Source: Streptococcus pseudopneumoniae (GTDB taxonomy: Bacteria > Bacillota > Bacilli > Lactobacillales > Streptococcaceae). From it: a DNA stretch of 55,103 nt. The notes below the pieces were generated by a model, which was given only the letters and a program-made list of their open reading frames with translations, was not told where the DNA came from and made no database searches. This document shows positions 24,288 to 32,718 of this stretch, in pieces. The position numbers and the translations under genes were made by a program. The stretch is from contig NZ_JVFV01000017.1 in the NCBI RefSeq assembly GCF_001073085.1, positions 1 to 55,103 on the forward strand, given 5' to 3'. Within the stretch, counting starts at the first letter, position 1, and every line of letters starts with the position of its first letter.

Positions 24288-24668
24288 TTAGGCTAACCAG
24301 TTTGATTTTCTTGCTAAGCTTTCTTCAACAGCTGTTTGTAAATAAGCCAAGGTAGTCTGTCCTTCGTTAGTCAGGCAAATAAAACTAGCTCGCTTGTCCT
24401 GGTCGCAGCATCTCCGACTAAGTAAACCGCAGTTCTTGGCTTCTAAGCGAGCCACCATCCGTGAAACAGCACTAGGGCTCAGGTGTAGTTTATCTGGCAA
24501 GTCGATTTGTCTTAGGGATTTGCTTTCAGCCTGATTTAGAAAGTGCAAGAGGTAAAACTCCTTGAGTGTCAAGGTTTGTTCACTCTGCTTAGCGATGGTC
24601 TCTTCTAAAATAGCTTCTAGCTCTACTTGCCTACGGTTGAAGTCAAACCATTTTTCTAAGTAAGTCAT
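24288..24668 (-). CDS. MarR-family regulator, cysteine-rich
   Basis: The 126-aa winged-helix protein has the MarR pattern LRQIDLPDKLHLSPSAVSRMVARLEAKNCG. Four cysteines lie in or beside the wing (C80, C87, C88, C98 in this numbering), which suggests redox or metal sensing. A start two codons upstream would touch the AAGGAG site, so 24668 is used. It is divergent from lrgA and upstream of trxA, with matching palindromes on both sides. Confidence 0.85.
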   Translation of the reverse strand: MTYLEKWFDFNRRQVELEAILEETIAKQSEQTLTLKEFYLLHFLNQAESKSLRQIDLPDKLHLSPSAVSRMVARLEAKNCGLLSRRCCDQDKRASFICLTNEGQTTLAYLQTAVEESLARKSNWLA

Positions 24669-24709
24669 GTCCATCTCCTTTCCTTCTATAATAGTGTAAT
24701 CATACTAGT

Positions 24710-24734
24710 GCATCTATGATGCTTGCGCACGCAA
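24710..24734. promoter_or_regulatory. MarR-type operator candidate, copy 2, plus adjacent palindrome
   Basis: TTGCGCACGCAA (24723-24734) is identical to copy 1, and GCATC-TAT-GATGC (24710-24722) abuts it. They stand upstream of marR and between it and lrgA. Confidence 0.6.
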
Positions 24735-24789
24735 TTAGTATACACCTTTTTGGCTTGGATAGCAAGAAGAATGTTTTTTATATATTTCC

Positions 24790-24817
24790 TTGAAATTTTC
24801 TGAAAAAAGAGTAAACT
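24790..24817 (+). promoter_or_regulatory. Promoter of lrgAB
   Basis: TTGAAA (24790-24795) and TAAACT (24812-24817) are 16 bp apart. This promoter lies inside a longer open frame, which supports the later start of lrgA. Confidence 0.55.
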
Positions 24818-24849
24818 GGTATGCAGAAAGTCTATTTGTGGAGTTTGCT

Positions 24850-25224
24850 ATGAAGTTATATGTTCAGTTAATGATTCTCTTTGTGATTTCTCTAATCGGT
24901 GAAGGAATCTCCAGTTTTTTTCATTTGCCCATACCAGGAAGTATCATCGGCTTGATTATTCTTTTTCTAGCCTTGCAGTTCAAATGGCTGCGCACCCGCC
25001 ATGTCAACATGGTTGGAAATTTTCTCCTAGCCAACATGACCATTCTTTTTCTACCTCCTGCGGTTGGAATTATGGAAAAATTTGATGTGATTGCTCCCTA
25101 TCTTCTGCCGATTGTTTTGATTGTCTTTTTTGCAGCAGTGATTAATATCATCTTGATTGCGCTTGTGGTTCAATTTATCAAAAAACGCTATGAAGGTGAC
25201 TACGAAGAAAGAGGTGCTAAATGA
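24850..25224 (+). CDS. lrgA: LrgA/CidA-like holin-like membrane protein
   Basis: The 124-aa protein has four hydrophobic helices and the family segment HLPIPGSIIGLIILFLAL. LrgA/CidA proteins act like holins with LrgB/CidB and influence murein hydrolase activity and cell death; in streptococci LrgAB is also linked to pyruvate uptake. The start MKLYVQLMIL at 24850 is favoured by GTGGAG; a 20-residue longer frame would run over the promoter. Its stop overlaps the lrgB ATG. Confidence 0.86.
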   Translation: MKLYVQLMILFVISLIGEGISSFFHLPIPGSIIGLIILFLALQFKWLRTRHVNMVGNFLLANMTILFLPPAVGIMEKFDVIAPYLLPIVLIVFFAAVINIILIALVVQFIKKRYEGDYEERGAK

Positions 25225-25916
25225 GCGAATTTGTATCCAATCCCCTATTTGGGATTGCTTTATCAATCTTAGCCTATCTTGGGGGAATGATGATTTTCAG
25301 ACGCTATCCTCATCCCTTAACGACTCCCTTGTTGCTGTCAGCTATTTTTATTATCATCTTTCTAAAGGTGACTGGCATTTCCTACCAAGATTACTACCAA
25401 GGTGGGGTTTATCTTAATAACTTGATTGTTCCTTCAACAGTGGCTCTAGGAATTCCCCTCTATAAGAGTTTCCACTTGATGAAGCATCATGTCAGAAGTA
25501 TTTTGCTGGGGAGTTTCCTAGCTGTCATCGTCAATACCTCTTTTACAGCCCTAGTCGCAAAAATCTTTGGCATGGACTTTTTCCTAGCTATTTCCCTCTT
25601 TCCTAAGTCAGTAACGACTGCTATGGCAGTAGGGATTACAGAAAAGTTGCAGGGCTTGACTACCGTGACCCTAGTAGTTGTAGTAGCGACTGGGATTTTG
25701 ACCAGTGTAATCGGACCAACGCTTTTGAAATGGTTAAAAATAGACGATCCAGTAGCTGCTGGACTAGCCCTGGGAGGAACAGGTCACGCCGTTGGAACTG
25801 GAACGGCCTTTCGCTATGGACCAGTTGCAGGTGCTATGGGCGGATTAGCTATCGGCGTTACAGGTATTCTCTACGTATTTGTCAGTCCGATCGTAGCCAA
25901 TTTGATCTTGAGTTAA
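25221..25916 (+). CDS. lrgB: LrgB/CidB-like membrane protein
   Basis: The 231-aa protein is highly hydrophobic and has the LrgB signature FPKSVTTAMAVGITEKL and GTGHAVGTGTAF. It is coupled to lrgA by ATGA overlap and is the partner in the LrgAB complex. A terminator follows directly. Confidence 0.93.
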   Translation: MSEFVSNPLFGIALSILAYLGGMMIFRRYPHPLTTPLLLSAIFIIIFLKVTGISYQDYYQGGVYLNNLIVPSTVALGIPLYKSFHLMKHHVRSILLGSFLAVIVNTSFTALVAKIFGMDFFLAISLFPKSVTTAMAVGITEKLQGLTTVTLVVVVATGILTSVIGPTLLKWLKIDDPVAAGLALGGTGHAVGTGTAFRYGPVAGAMGGLAIGVTGILYVFVSPIVANLILS

Positions 25917-25917
25917 G

Positions 25918-25947
25918 AACCAAGGATTTTTCCCTCCTTGGTTTTTT
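25918..25947 (+). terminator. Terminator of lrgAB
   Basis: AACCAAGGA pairs with TCCTTGGTT, followed by a T run. Confidence 0.85.
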
Positions 25948-26003
25948 CTATCTATTTTAAATGAAAAATCCCCAAGCAAGTCTTTTTGCTAGGAGATTAT
26001 TGA

Positions 26004-26735
26004 TTATTGAAGATTGACTTTATTCTTCAAGATATAGTAGGTTCCGAGATAGAATGCTACGCTGAGGATGAGGTCTTTAAAGATTTCGAAGGAGATCATC
26101 CAATTGTAGTCGATATCTATGCGAAGGTTGAGACCAACAAAGCCGAGAATGGTTTGGATAACAATATAGGCTAAAACGGCAAGAGCTGTACGGTATTCAT
26201 TAAAGAGTTGTCCGATAGAGATTGCCAAGTAGATGCAAAGGATGCTTGCTACAGTACTAAGGATGAATGAAATCACAGAAAGCCAGAAACTATCCATGTA
26301 AAATTTAAAGAGGTATTCGAGAGAAAAGATATCAAGGAAGTTTGCACCAGTCAGAACTAAAATGATATAAATACTCAAGATAAAGACTAATGAGCTCGCC
26401 AGAGACCAGATGAAAGCACCCAAAAGTTTGGATAGAATGATTTGGTGCTCAGATACGGGGAGTGTGAGAGTTAGGTATCCCTGACGATCGTAGACACTAC
26501 CCTTGAAGCGACGGATGATCAAAATCAAGGTTGAAATACTTAAGGTAATGATTAGTCCACCAAAAACTAGAGCCAGAAAAACTAACATAATCATTTGTTG
26601 ATCAGGTGTATCAATGGATTTTAGGGAACTAGCTTGAACCCCGATAAGGGCAGAAAGAGCCAACACAGCACCATAGAGGGCTAAATACCATTTGTTAACA
26701 TTTTTAAATTCATAACGAACTAAATTCCAAAACAT
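26004..26735 (-). CDS. ABC-type transporter permease
   Basis: The 243-aa protein has about six membrane helices and the ABC-2-like segment RQGYLTLTLPVSEHQIILSKLLGAF. It follows the ATPase gene by 15 bp in a GntR-ATPase-permease operon. The arrangement resembles B. subtilis ytr and related envelope-stress transporters; the substrate is unknown. Confidence 0.85.
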   Translation of the reverse strand: MFWNLVRYEFKNVNKWYLALYGAVLALSALIGVQASSLKSIDTPDQQMIMLVFLALVFGGLIITLSISTLILIIRRFKGSVYDRQGYLTLTLPVSEHQIILSKLLGAFIWSLASSLVFILSIYIILVLTGANFLDIFSLEYLFKFYMDSFWLSVISFILSTVASILCIYLAISIGQLFNEYRTALAVLAYIVIQTILGFVGLNLRIDIDYNWMISFEIFKDLILSVAFYLGTYYILKNKVNLQ

Positions 26736-26750
26736 AATAATCTCCTTTAA

Positions 26751-27446
26751 CTAGGCTTTGAATTCGTGGCGGAAGAGCTGGTCGATAGACTCTCCAGACT
26801 CATAGCGAATATCATCCACATTTCCTTGACGGACGACTTTTCCATCCTTTAGGAAGATAATCTCATCCAAGATTGGTTCGATATCTGAAATCAAGTGAGT
26901 TGAAATCAAGACAGTCGAAGTTGGAGAGTAGTTGTTAATGATGGTGTTCAAGATATAGTCACGAGCCGCGGGGTCGACACCACCGATTGGTTCATCAAGG
27001 ACGTATAGACGAGCATCACGACTCATGACAAGGATCAACTGAACCTTTTCTTTGTTCCCTTTTGAGAGTTTCTTGAAACGGCTATTTTCATCAATACCAA
27101 GGTCACGAAGGAGACTTTGAGCACGTTCAAGATTGAAATCTTGGTAGAAGGTCTTGAAATAAGTGAGAGCTTCTTTGACCTTCATCTGTTCGTTGAGGTA
27201 GGTCGTATCAGGGAGATAAGAAACAATCGCTTTAGTTGCTGGGCTTGGTTCCATACCATTGATAAGGATACATCCTTCCTCTGGCTGTAGCAAGCCGTTG
27301 ATTAGTTTAATCAAGGTTGTTTTTCCAGAACCGTTTGGGCCAAGGAGGCCAACGATTTTTCCAGCTGGAATTTCAAGGGAAACATTTGTAAGAGCAGGGC
27401 TTGCTCCATAGGATTTTGACACATTTTCAAATGCTAACAAGGTCAT
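26751..27446 (-). CDS. ABC transporter ATP-binding protein (YtrB-like)
   Basis: The 231-aa ATPase has Walker A GPNGSGKTT (about residues 36-44), signature LSKGNKEKVQ, Walker B LYVLDEPIGGVD and the H-loop STHL. The degenerate signature LSKGN is typical of YtrB-type exporters. It starts 3 bp after the GntR gene and is paired with the permease at 26004. Confidence 0.92.
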   Translation of the reverse strand: MTLLAFENVSKSYGASPALTNVSLEIPAGKIVGLLGPNGSGKTTLIKLINGLLQPEEGCILINGMEPSPATKAIVSYLPDTTYLNEQMKVKEALTYFKTFYQDFNLERAQSLLRDLGIDENSRFKKLSKGNKEKVQLILVMSRDARLYVLDEPIGGVDPAARDYILNTIINNYSPTSTVLISTHLISDIEPILDEIIFLKDGKVVRQGNVDDIRYESGESIDQLFRHEFKA

Positions 27447-27449
27447 AGT

Positions 27450-27815
27450 TTAAACTCCTTCAATATAATCTCTCAAAACAGTTGGTAGTTCTTCTTTTTC
27501 ATAGCCGAATTCTACCATGCCTGTTACAAACTGTTGTAACTGTTCTTCTGACAGTTGCTTACGGGATTGGAGGATCAAGCCCAAATCCTCTGTGACAAAG
27601 CGTCCAGATGTTCGCTTGGTATAGACAAAGCCTTCTCTCTCCAAATCCGATAGGGCGCGCTGGATGGTGTTGGGATTGACACCTGCCTCACTAGCCAATT
27701 CTCTAACGGTTGGAAGCTGTTGATTGGGCTCGAGTTTATGGGAAATAATCTGCAATTTGATTTTCTCCATAATCTGCAAATAAATGGGTTTATTGTTATC
27801 AAATGTCCAAGACAT
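27450..27815 (-). CDS. GntR-family regulator (YtrA-like)
   Basis: The 121-aa protein has a GntR winged helix (QLPTVRELASEAGVNPNTIQRALSDLE) and a short helical C-terminus, the YtrA subfamily that autoregulates ABC transporter operons. AAGGAG stands 6 nt before the start MSWTFDNNKP; an upstream ATG would place that site inside the gene. Confidence 0.9.
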   Translation of the reverse strand: MSWTFDNNKPIYLQIMEKIKLQIISHKLEPNQQLPTVRELASEAGVNPNTIQRALSDLEREGFVYTKRTSGRFVTEDLGLILQSRKQLSEEQLQQFVTGMVEFGYEKEELPTVLRDYIEGV

Positions 27816-27851
27816 CACGATCTCCTTTCTAATCACCTTTGTGTTAATTCA

Positions 27852-27880
27852 ATAATACAACAAAACAAAAAACTTGTCAA
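27852..27880 (-). promoter_or_regulatory. Promoter of the GntR-ABC operon
   Basis: TTGACA (27875-27880) and TATTAT (27852-27857) are 17 bp apart on the minus strand. Confidence 0.7.
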
Positions 27881-27917
27881 GCCAAAAGGAGAATTATTTT
27901 GGGAATCTCTTAAAAAA

Positions 27918-27926
27918 TGGTATAAT
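27918..27926 (+). promoter_or_regulatory. Extended -10 promoter of the nrdR operon
   Basis: TGGTATAAT lies 29 bp before the nrdR ATG. TTGGGA stands 16 bp upstream as a weak -35. Confidence 0.65.
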
Positions 27927-27954
27927 GAAAAGAAAACGACAAGGAGGGAAAGGC

Positions 27955-28428
27955 ATGCGTTGTCCAAAATGTGGCGCTACAAAATCAAGTGTGATCGATA
28001 GTCGCCAGGCTGAAGAAGGAAATACAATCAGAAGAAGACGTGAGTGTGAAGAGTGTCAGCATCGGTTTACAACCTATGAACGTGTAGAAGAGAGAACACT
28101 AGTTGTGGTCAAAAAAGATGGTACACGGGAACAATTTTCAAGAGATAAAATCTTTAACGGGATTATTCGTTCAGCCCAGAAACGTCCAGTGTCTAGTGAT
28201 GAGATTGGCATGGTGGTCAATCGCATCGAACAAAAACTCCGTAGTCGCAATGAAAATGAAATTCAGAGTGAGGTTATTGGTTCCTTGGTTATGGAAGAGT
28301 TGGCAGAGCTAGATGAGATTACTTATGTCCGTTTTGCCAGTGTTTACCGTAGTTTTAAGGATGTGAGTGAGCTTGAAAGCCTACTCCAGCAGATTACACA
28401 ATCCTCTAAAAAGAAAAAGGAAAAATAA
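27955..28428 (+). CDS. nrdR: Transcriptional repressor NrdR
   Basis: The 157-aa protein represses ribonucleotide reductase genes. It has an N-terminal zinc ribbon ([12 protein letters not shown]...CEECQHRF) and an ATP-cone ([20 protein letters not shown]). The start at 27955 has AAGGAGG just upstream; the open frame further up runs across the promoter. It stands directly before dnaB, the usual order. Confidence 0.95.
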   Translation: MRCPKCGATKSSVIDSRQAEEGNTIRRRRECEECQHRFTTYERVEERTLVVVKKDGTREQFSRDKIFNGIIRSAQKRPVSSDEIGMVVNRIEQKLRSRNENEIQSEVIGSLVMEELAELDEITYVRFASVYRSFKDVSELESLLQQITQSSKKKKEK

Positions 28429-29607
28429 ATGAAGCCAAATGACCGTTTTTCTTTTGTAAAGAATAATCGGGTGTCGCAAGATACCTCATCAATGGTGCAG
28501 TGCTACCTCCCGATTATCGGTCAGGAAGCTCTGAGCCTCTATCTTTATGCTATGACTTTTTGGGATGGTGGTCAAAAGGAACATCTCTTTGCAGCCATGC
28601 TCAATCATCTGAATTTTGGGATGGATAGTCTTTTAAAGGCTTTTAAAACTCTAACAGCCATGAAATTGGTGACCCTCTATCAGCAGGGAGAGGCCTATAA
28701 CTTGTTACTCCATTCTCCCTTATCAACTCAAGAATTTTTACAACATACAGTTTATCGGACCTTATTAGAAAAAATGATTGGGGATAGTGCGGTTGCAGCC
28801 ATGAGACAGGAAGGTGTTGAAGGGGAACCGATCTCGGTGGCCTTGAGTCAAATCTTTCCTCAGTTATCTGAGTCTGCGAGTCAAGAAACCTCTAGCAGTC
28901 AGCCAGCAGCAGATGATTTTGATTTGGAGCATTTCCGTCAGCTTATGGCTCGTGATGGTCTTCGTTTTCAAGATGAGACTTCGGATGTTTTGGCCTTGTT
29001 TGCAATAGCTGATGAGCAGAAGTGGACCTGGTTTGAGACTTATCAAGTAGCCAAAGCGACAGCAGTGTCGCAAGTGATTTCTGTCAAACGCATCCGCGAA
29101 AAGATAGCGCAAAAGCCTGTGACTTCTGACTTTAGTCCCAAGGAGGCAACCATTATCCGAGAGGCTAAGAAAAAGACAGCCTTGCAGTTCCTTGCTGAGA
29201 TTAAGCAGACCCGCAAGGGAAGTATTACTCAGACTGAACGGGACCTGCTCCAGCAGATGGCGGCCTTGGGCTTGCTGGATGAAGTAATCAATGTTATCTT
29301 GCTCCTGACCTTTAATAAGGTTGATTCGGCCAATATCAATGAAAAATACGCCATGAAGGTGGCTAATGACTACGCCTATCAAAATATCCGTAGTGCAGAG
29401 GAGGCAGTTCTCCGTATTCGTGAACGTGGCCAAAAAGCAAAAACGCAAAAGCAGAATCAGAATCAGAATCAGACTGCCCCAGCAAAAACCAATGTGCCTA
29501 AATGGAGCAACCCTGAATATAAGAATGAAACCAGCGAAGAAACTCGTTTAGAACTAGAACGTAAGAAAAAAGAAATGTTAGCTCGATTAGAAAAAGGAGG
29601 AGACTAG
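28429..29607 (+). CDS. dnaB: Replication initiation protein DnaB (DnaB/DnaD family)
   Basis: The 392-aa protein is the Gram-positive primosome factor that helps load the replicative helicase, not the helicase itself. It has an N-terminal winged-helix region (about 1-130) and a C-terminal DnaD-like domain (about 275-345: LLQQMAALGLLDEVINVILL). It starts directly after the nrdR stop and is followed without a gap by dnaI. Confidence 0.9.
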   Translation: MKPNDRFSFVKNNRVSQDTSSMVQCYLPIIGQEALSLYLYAMTFWDGGQKEHLFAAMLNHLNFGMDSLLKAFKTLTAMKLVTLYQQGEAYNLLLHSPLSTQEFLQHTVYRTLLEKMIGDSAVAAMRQEGVEGEPISVALSQIFPQLSESASQETSSSQPAADDFDLEHFRQLMARDGLRFQDETSDVLALFAIADEQKWTWFETYQVAKATAVSQVISVKRIREKIAQKPVTSDFSPKEATIIREAKKKTALQFLAEIKQTRKGSITQTERDLLQQMAALGLLDEVINVILLLTFNKVDSANINEKYAMKVANDYAYQNIRSAEEAVLRIRERGQKAKTQKQNQNQNQTAPAKTNVPKWSNPEYKNETSEETRLELERKKKEMLARLEKGGD

Positions 29608-30504
29608 ATGGAAAGTGTCGGAGACGTACTCAAGCGTCAACCAAGCCGATTTCAGTATCAAGATTTGGTCCAGCAAATTGTGAAAGACCCTGATGTTGCG
29701 GTCTTTATCCAGAAAGAATCTCTCAGTCAGGAGGAGTTAAACCGTAGTATTTCCAAGTTTAACCAATATATCACTGAGAGAGATAAGTTCCTCCGAGGAG
29801 ATACAGACTATATCGCGCGTGGCTACAAGCCTATCCTAGTCATGAACCATGGCTATGCAGATGTTTCTTATGAAGAGACTCCGGAGCTAATCGCGGCAGA
29901 AAAAGAAGCGGCGATTAAAAACCGTCTCAAGCTAATCAATCTTCCAGCTAGTCTTAAAAAAGCTAGCTTAGCTCAAGTAGATTTAGATGATTTGGGGCGC
30001 TTGTCCGTTTTTGAAAAGCTCCTAGCCTTTGTGGAGCAATATCCAGCTATTCGAAAAGGTCTGTACTTATATGGAGACTTTGGTGTGGGTAAAAGTTTCA
30101 TGGTGGCTGCCCTAGCCCATGATTTGTCAGAAAAACGTGGCGTTTCATCAACTCTCCTCCACTATCCGAGCTTTGTCATCGATGTCAAAAATGCCATCGG
30201 TGATGGCAATGTTAAGACCTTGGTAGATGAGATTAAGCTGGCTGAAGTCTTGATTTTAGATGATATTGGTGCCGAGCAATCAACAGCTTGGGTGCGTGAC
30301 GAGATCCTGCAGGTCATTCTCCAGTATCGCATGCAGGAAGATTTACCGACCTTTTTCACCTCCAACTTCAATTTTGAAGATTTGGAGAAGCATTTCGCTA
30401 AAGGGAAAAATGGAAATGACGAAACCTGGGAAGCTAGACGCGTCATGGAACGCATTCGTTATTTAGCAGAGGAAACCAGACTTGAAGGAGAAAACCGCCG
30501 ATGA
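29608..30504 (+). CDS. dnaI: Primosomal protein DnaI (helicase loader)
   Basis: The 298-aa AAA+ ATPase loads the replicative helicase. Walker A is GDFGVGKSF (about residues 156-164), Walker B is VLILDDIGAE, with arginine-finger region TFFTSNFNFEDLE. AAAGGAGGA precedes the ATG at the end of dnaB. Confidence 0.93.
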   Translation: MESVGDVLKRQPSRFQYQDLVQQIVKDPDVAVFIQKESLSQEELNRSISKFNQYITERDKFLRGDTDYIARGYKPILVMNHGYADVSYEETPELIAAEKEAAIKNRLKLINLPASLKKASLAQVDLDDLGRLSVFEKLLAFVEQYPAIRKGLYLYGDFGVGKSFMVAALAHDLSEKRGVSSTLLHYPSFVIDVKNAIGDGNVKTLVDEIKLAEVLILDDIGAEQSTAWVRDEILQVILQYRMQEDLPTFFTSNFNFEDLEKHFAKGKNGNDETWEARRVMERIRYLAEETRLEGENRR

Positions 30505-31214
30505 CAGAAACAATCAAATTAATGAAGGCTCACACTTCAGTGCGTAGATTTAAAGAGCAAGAGATTCCCCAAGCAGACTTAAATGAGATTTTGACAGCTG
30601 CCCAAATGGCTTCTTCTTGGAAAAATTTCCAATCGTATTCTGTGATTGTAGTTAGAAATCAAGAAAAGAAGGATGCCTTATTTGAGTTAGTTCCTCAAGA
30701 AGCGATTCGCCAGTCTGCAGCCTTTCTGCTCTTTGTCGGTGACCTAAACCGTGCAGAAAAAGGGGCTCGTCTCCATACGGATGTTTTCCAACCTCAAGGG
30801 GTGGAAGGACTCCTCATCACTTCAGTAGATGCAGCTCTAGCTGGACAAAATGCCTTGCTTGCGGCAGAAAGCCTAGGCTATGGCGGAGTAATTATCGGTT
30901 TGGTGCGTTACAAGTCTGTTGAATTAGCAGAATTGTTCAAGCTTCCTGACTATACCTATCCAGTCTTTGGGATTGCACTAGGTGTGCCAAATCAAAACCA
31001 TGATGTAAAACCAAGATTGCCACTTGAGAATGTTGTCTTTGAGGAAGAATACCAAGAGCAGTCGACTGAGGCAATCGAAGCCTATGACCGTGTACAGACT
31101 GAATATGCAGGTGCGCGTGCGACTACAACTTGGAGTCAACGTTTGGCAGAGCAATTCGGCAATCCTGAACCAAGCTCGACTCGAGAAAATCTTGAGCAGA
31201 AGAAGTTATTGTAG
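30501..31214 (+). CDS. NAD(P)H-dependent nitroreductase family protein
   Basis: The 237-aa protein matches FMN-dependent nitroreductases of the NfrA/NfsA type: SVRRFKEQEIPQADLNEILTAA, then AQMASSWKNFQSYSVI and GYGGVIIGLVR, with the C-terminal RLPLENVVFEEEY. It overlaps the end of dnaI by 4 nt (ATGA). The physiological acceptor is unknown. Confidence 0.9.
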   Translation: MTETIKLMKAHTSVRRFKEQEIPQADLNEILTAAQMASSWKNFQSYSVIVVRNQEKKDALFELVPQEAIRQSAAFLLFVGDLNRAEKGARLHTDVFQPQGVEGLLITSVDAALAGQNALLAAESLGYGGVIIGLVRYKSVELAELFKLPDYTYPVFGIALGVPNQNHDVKPRLPLENVVFEEEYQEQSTEAIEAYDRVQTEYAGARATTTWSQRLAEQFGNPEPSSTRENLEQKKLL

Positions 31215-31227
31215 AAAGTGAGAAAAC

Positions 31228-32538
31228 ATGGCCTTACCAACTGTTGCCATTGTGGGACGTCCCAATGTTGGGAAATCAACCCTATTTAACCGTATCGCGG
31301 GAGAGCGCATCTCAATCGTAGAAGATGTTGAAGGTGTAACGCGAGATCGTATCTATGCCACGGGTGAGTGGCTTAACCGTTCTTTTAGTATGATTGATAC
31401 TGGGGGGATCGATGATGTCGATGCTCCGTTTATGGAACAAATCAAACACCAGGCAGAAATTGCCATGGAAGAAGCAGATGTTATCGTCTTTGTCGTATCT
31501 GGTAAAGAAGGAATTACAGATGCGGACGAATACGTTGCCCGTAAACTTTATAAAACTCATAAACCAGTCATTCTAGCCGTTAACAAGGTTGACAACCCAG
31601 AGATGCGAAATGATATCTATGATTTCTATGCTCTAGGATTGGGTGAACCGCTACCAATCTCATCTGTTCATGGTATCGGAACAGGGGATGTACTGGATGC
31701 TATTGTGGAAAATCTCCCACATGAAGTTGAAGAAGAAAATCCAGATGTTATTAAATTCAGCTTGATTGGACGTCCAAATGTTGGAAAATCTAGCTTGATC
31801 AATGCCATTTTGGGAGAAGACCGCGTCATTGCCAGCCCTGTTGCTGGTACAACTCGTGATGCCATTGATACCCATTTTACAGATGCTGACGGCCAAGAGT
31901 TTACCATGATTGATACTGCTGGTATGCGTAAATCTGGTAAAGTCTATGAAAATACTGAGAAATACTCAGTCATGCGTGCTATGCGTGCCATTGACCGTTC
32001 AGATGTAGTCTTGATGGTCCTCAATGCCGAGGAAGGCATCCGTGAGTATGACAAGCGTATCGCAGGTTTTGCCCACGAAGCTGGTAAAGGGATGATTATC
32101 GTGGTCAATAAGTGGGATACACTTGAAAAAGACAACCATACTATGAAAAACTGGGAAGAAGATATCCGTGAGCAGTTCCAATATCTACCTTACGCACCGA
32201 TTATCTTTGTATCTGCTTTGACTAAGCAACGTCTCCACAAACTTCCTGAGATGATCAAGCAAATCAGTGAAAGTCAAAACACACGTATTCCATCAGCTGT
32301 CTTGAACGATGTAATCATGGATGCCATTGCCATCAACCCAACACCGACAGATAAAGGGAAACGCCTCAAAATCTTCTATGCGACTCAAGTGGCAACCAAA
32401 CCACCAACCTTTGTTATCTTTGTTAACGAAGAAGAACTCATGCACTTCTCTTACCTACGTTTCTTGGAAAATCAAATTCGCAAGGCCTTTGTCTTTGAAG
32501 GAACACCGATTCACCTGATCGCAAGAAAACGGAAGTAG
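31228..32538 (+). CDS. der: Ribosome biogenesis GTPase Der (EngA)
   Basis: The 436-aa protein has two tandem GTPase domains, with P-loops GRPNVGKST (about residues 10-18) and GRPNVGKSS (about 182-190), and G4 motifs NKVD and NKWD, then a KH-like C-terminal domain. It acts in 50S subunit assembly. It lies 13 bp downstream of the nitroreductase gene. Confidence 0.95.
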   Translation: MALPTVAIVGRPNVGKSTLFNRIAGERISIVEDVEGVTRDRIYATGEWLNRSFSMIDTGGIDDVDAPFMEQIKHQAEIAMEEADVIVFVVSGKEGITDADEYVARKLYKTHKPVILAVNKVDNPEMRNDIYDFYALGLGEPLPISSVHGIGTGDVLDAIVENLPHEVEEENPDVIKFSLIGRPNVGKSSLINAILGEDRVIASPVAGTTRDAIDTHFTDADGQEFTMIDTAGMRKSGKVYENTEKYSVMRAMRAIDRSDVVLMVLNAEEGIREYDKRIAGFAHEAGKGMIIVVNKWDTLEKDNHTMKNWEEDIREQFQYLPYAPIIFVSALTKQRLHKLPEMIKQISESQNTRIPSAVLNDVIMDAIAINPTPTDKGKRLKIFYATQVATKPPTFVIFVNEEELMHFSYLRFLENQIRKAFVFEGTPIHLIARKRK

Positions 32539-32649
32539 TGGATGTAAAAAAAGTAGAACATCAAGACTTGTTCTACCACTTATCTACCCCACCAAATCAT
32601 TTTCAAAAGATGTGAATAGGATTTGATTTGTAGTATATTATTGAAATTG

Positions 32650-32680
32650 AAAAAGGATGGAATGATTTTCCATCCTTTTT
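32650..32680. terminator. Bidirectional terminator between der and the fucosidase
   Basis: AAAAAGGATGG and CCATCCTTTTT form an 11-bp stem with A and T runs on both sides, serving both convergent genes. Confidence 0.85.
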
Positions 32681-32718
32681 TATAGCGGAATAAATCTATA
32701 TTCCTAGGGGGACAATAT

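Noticed and set aside
32551..32578. GTAGAACA hairpin after der, resembling the 23-bp element repeats
   Set aside because: Only 8 bp is shared, the context is a der 3' hairpin, and there is no sign of an att site; likely chance.
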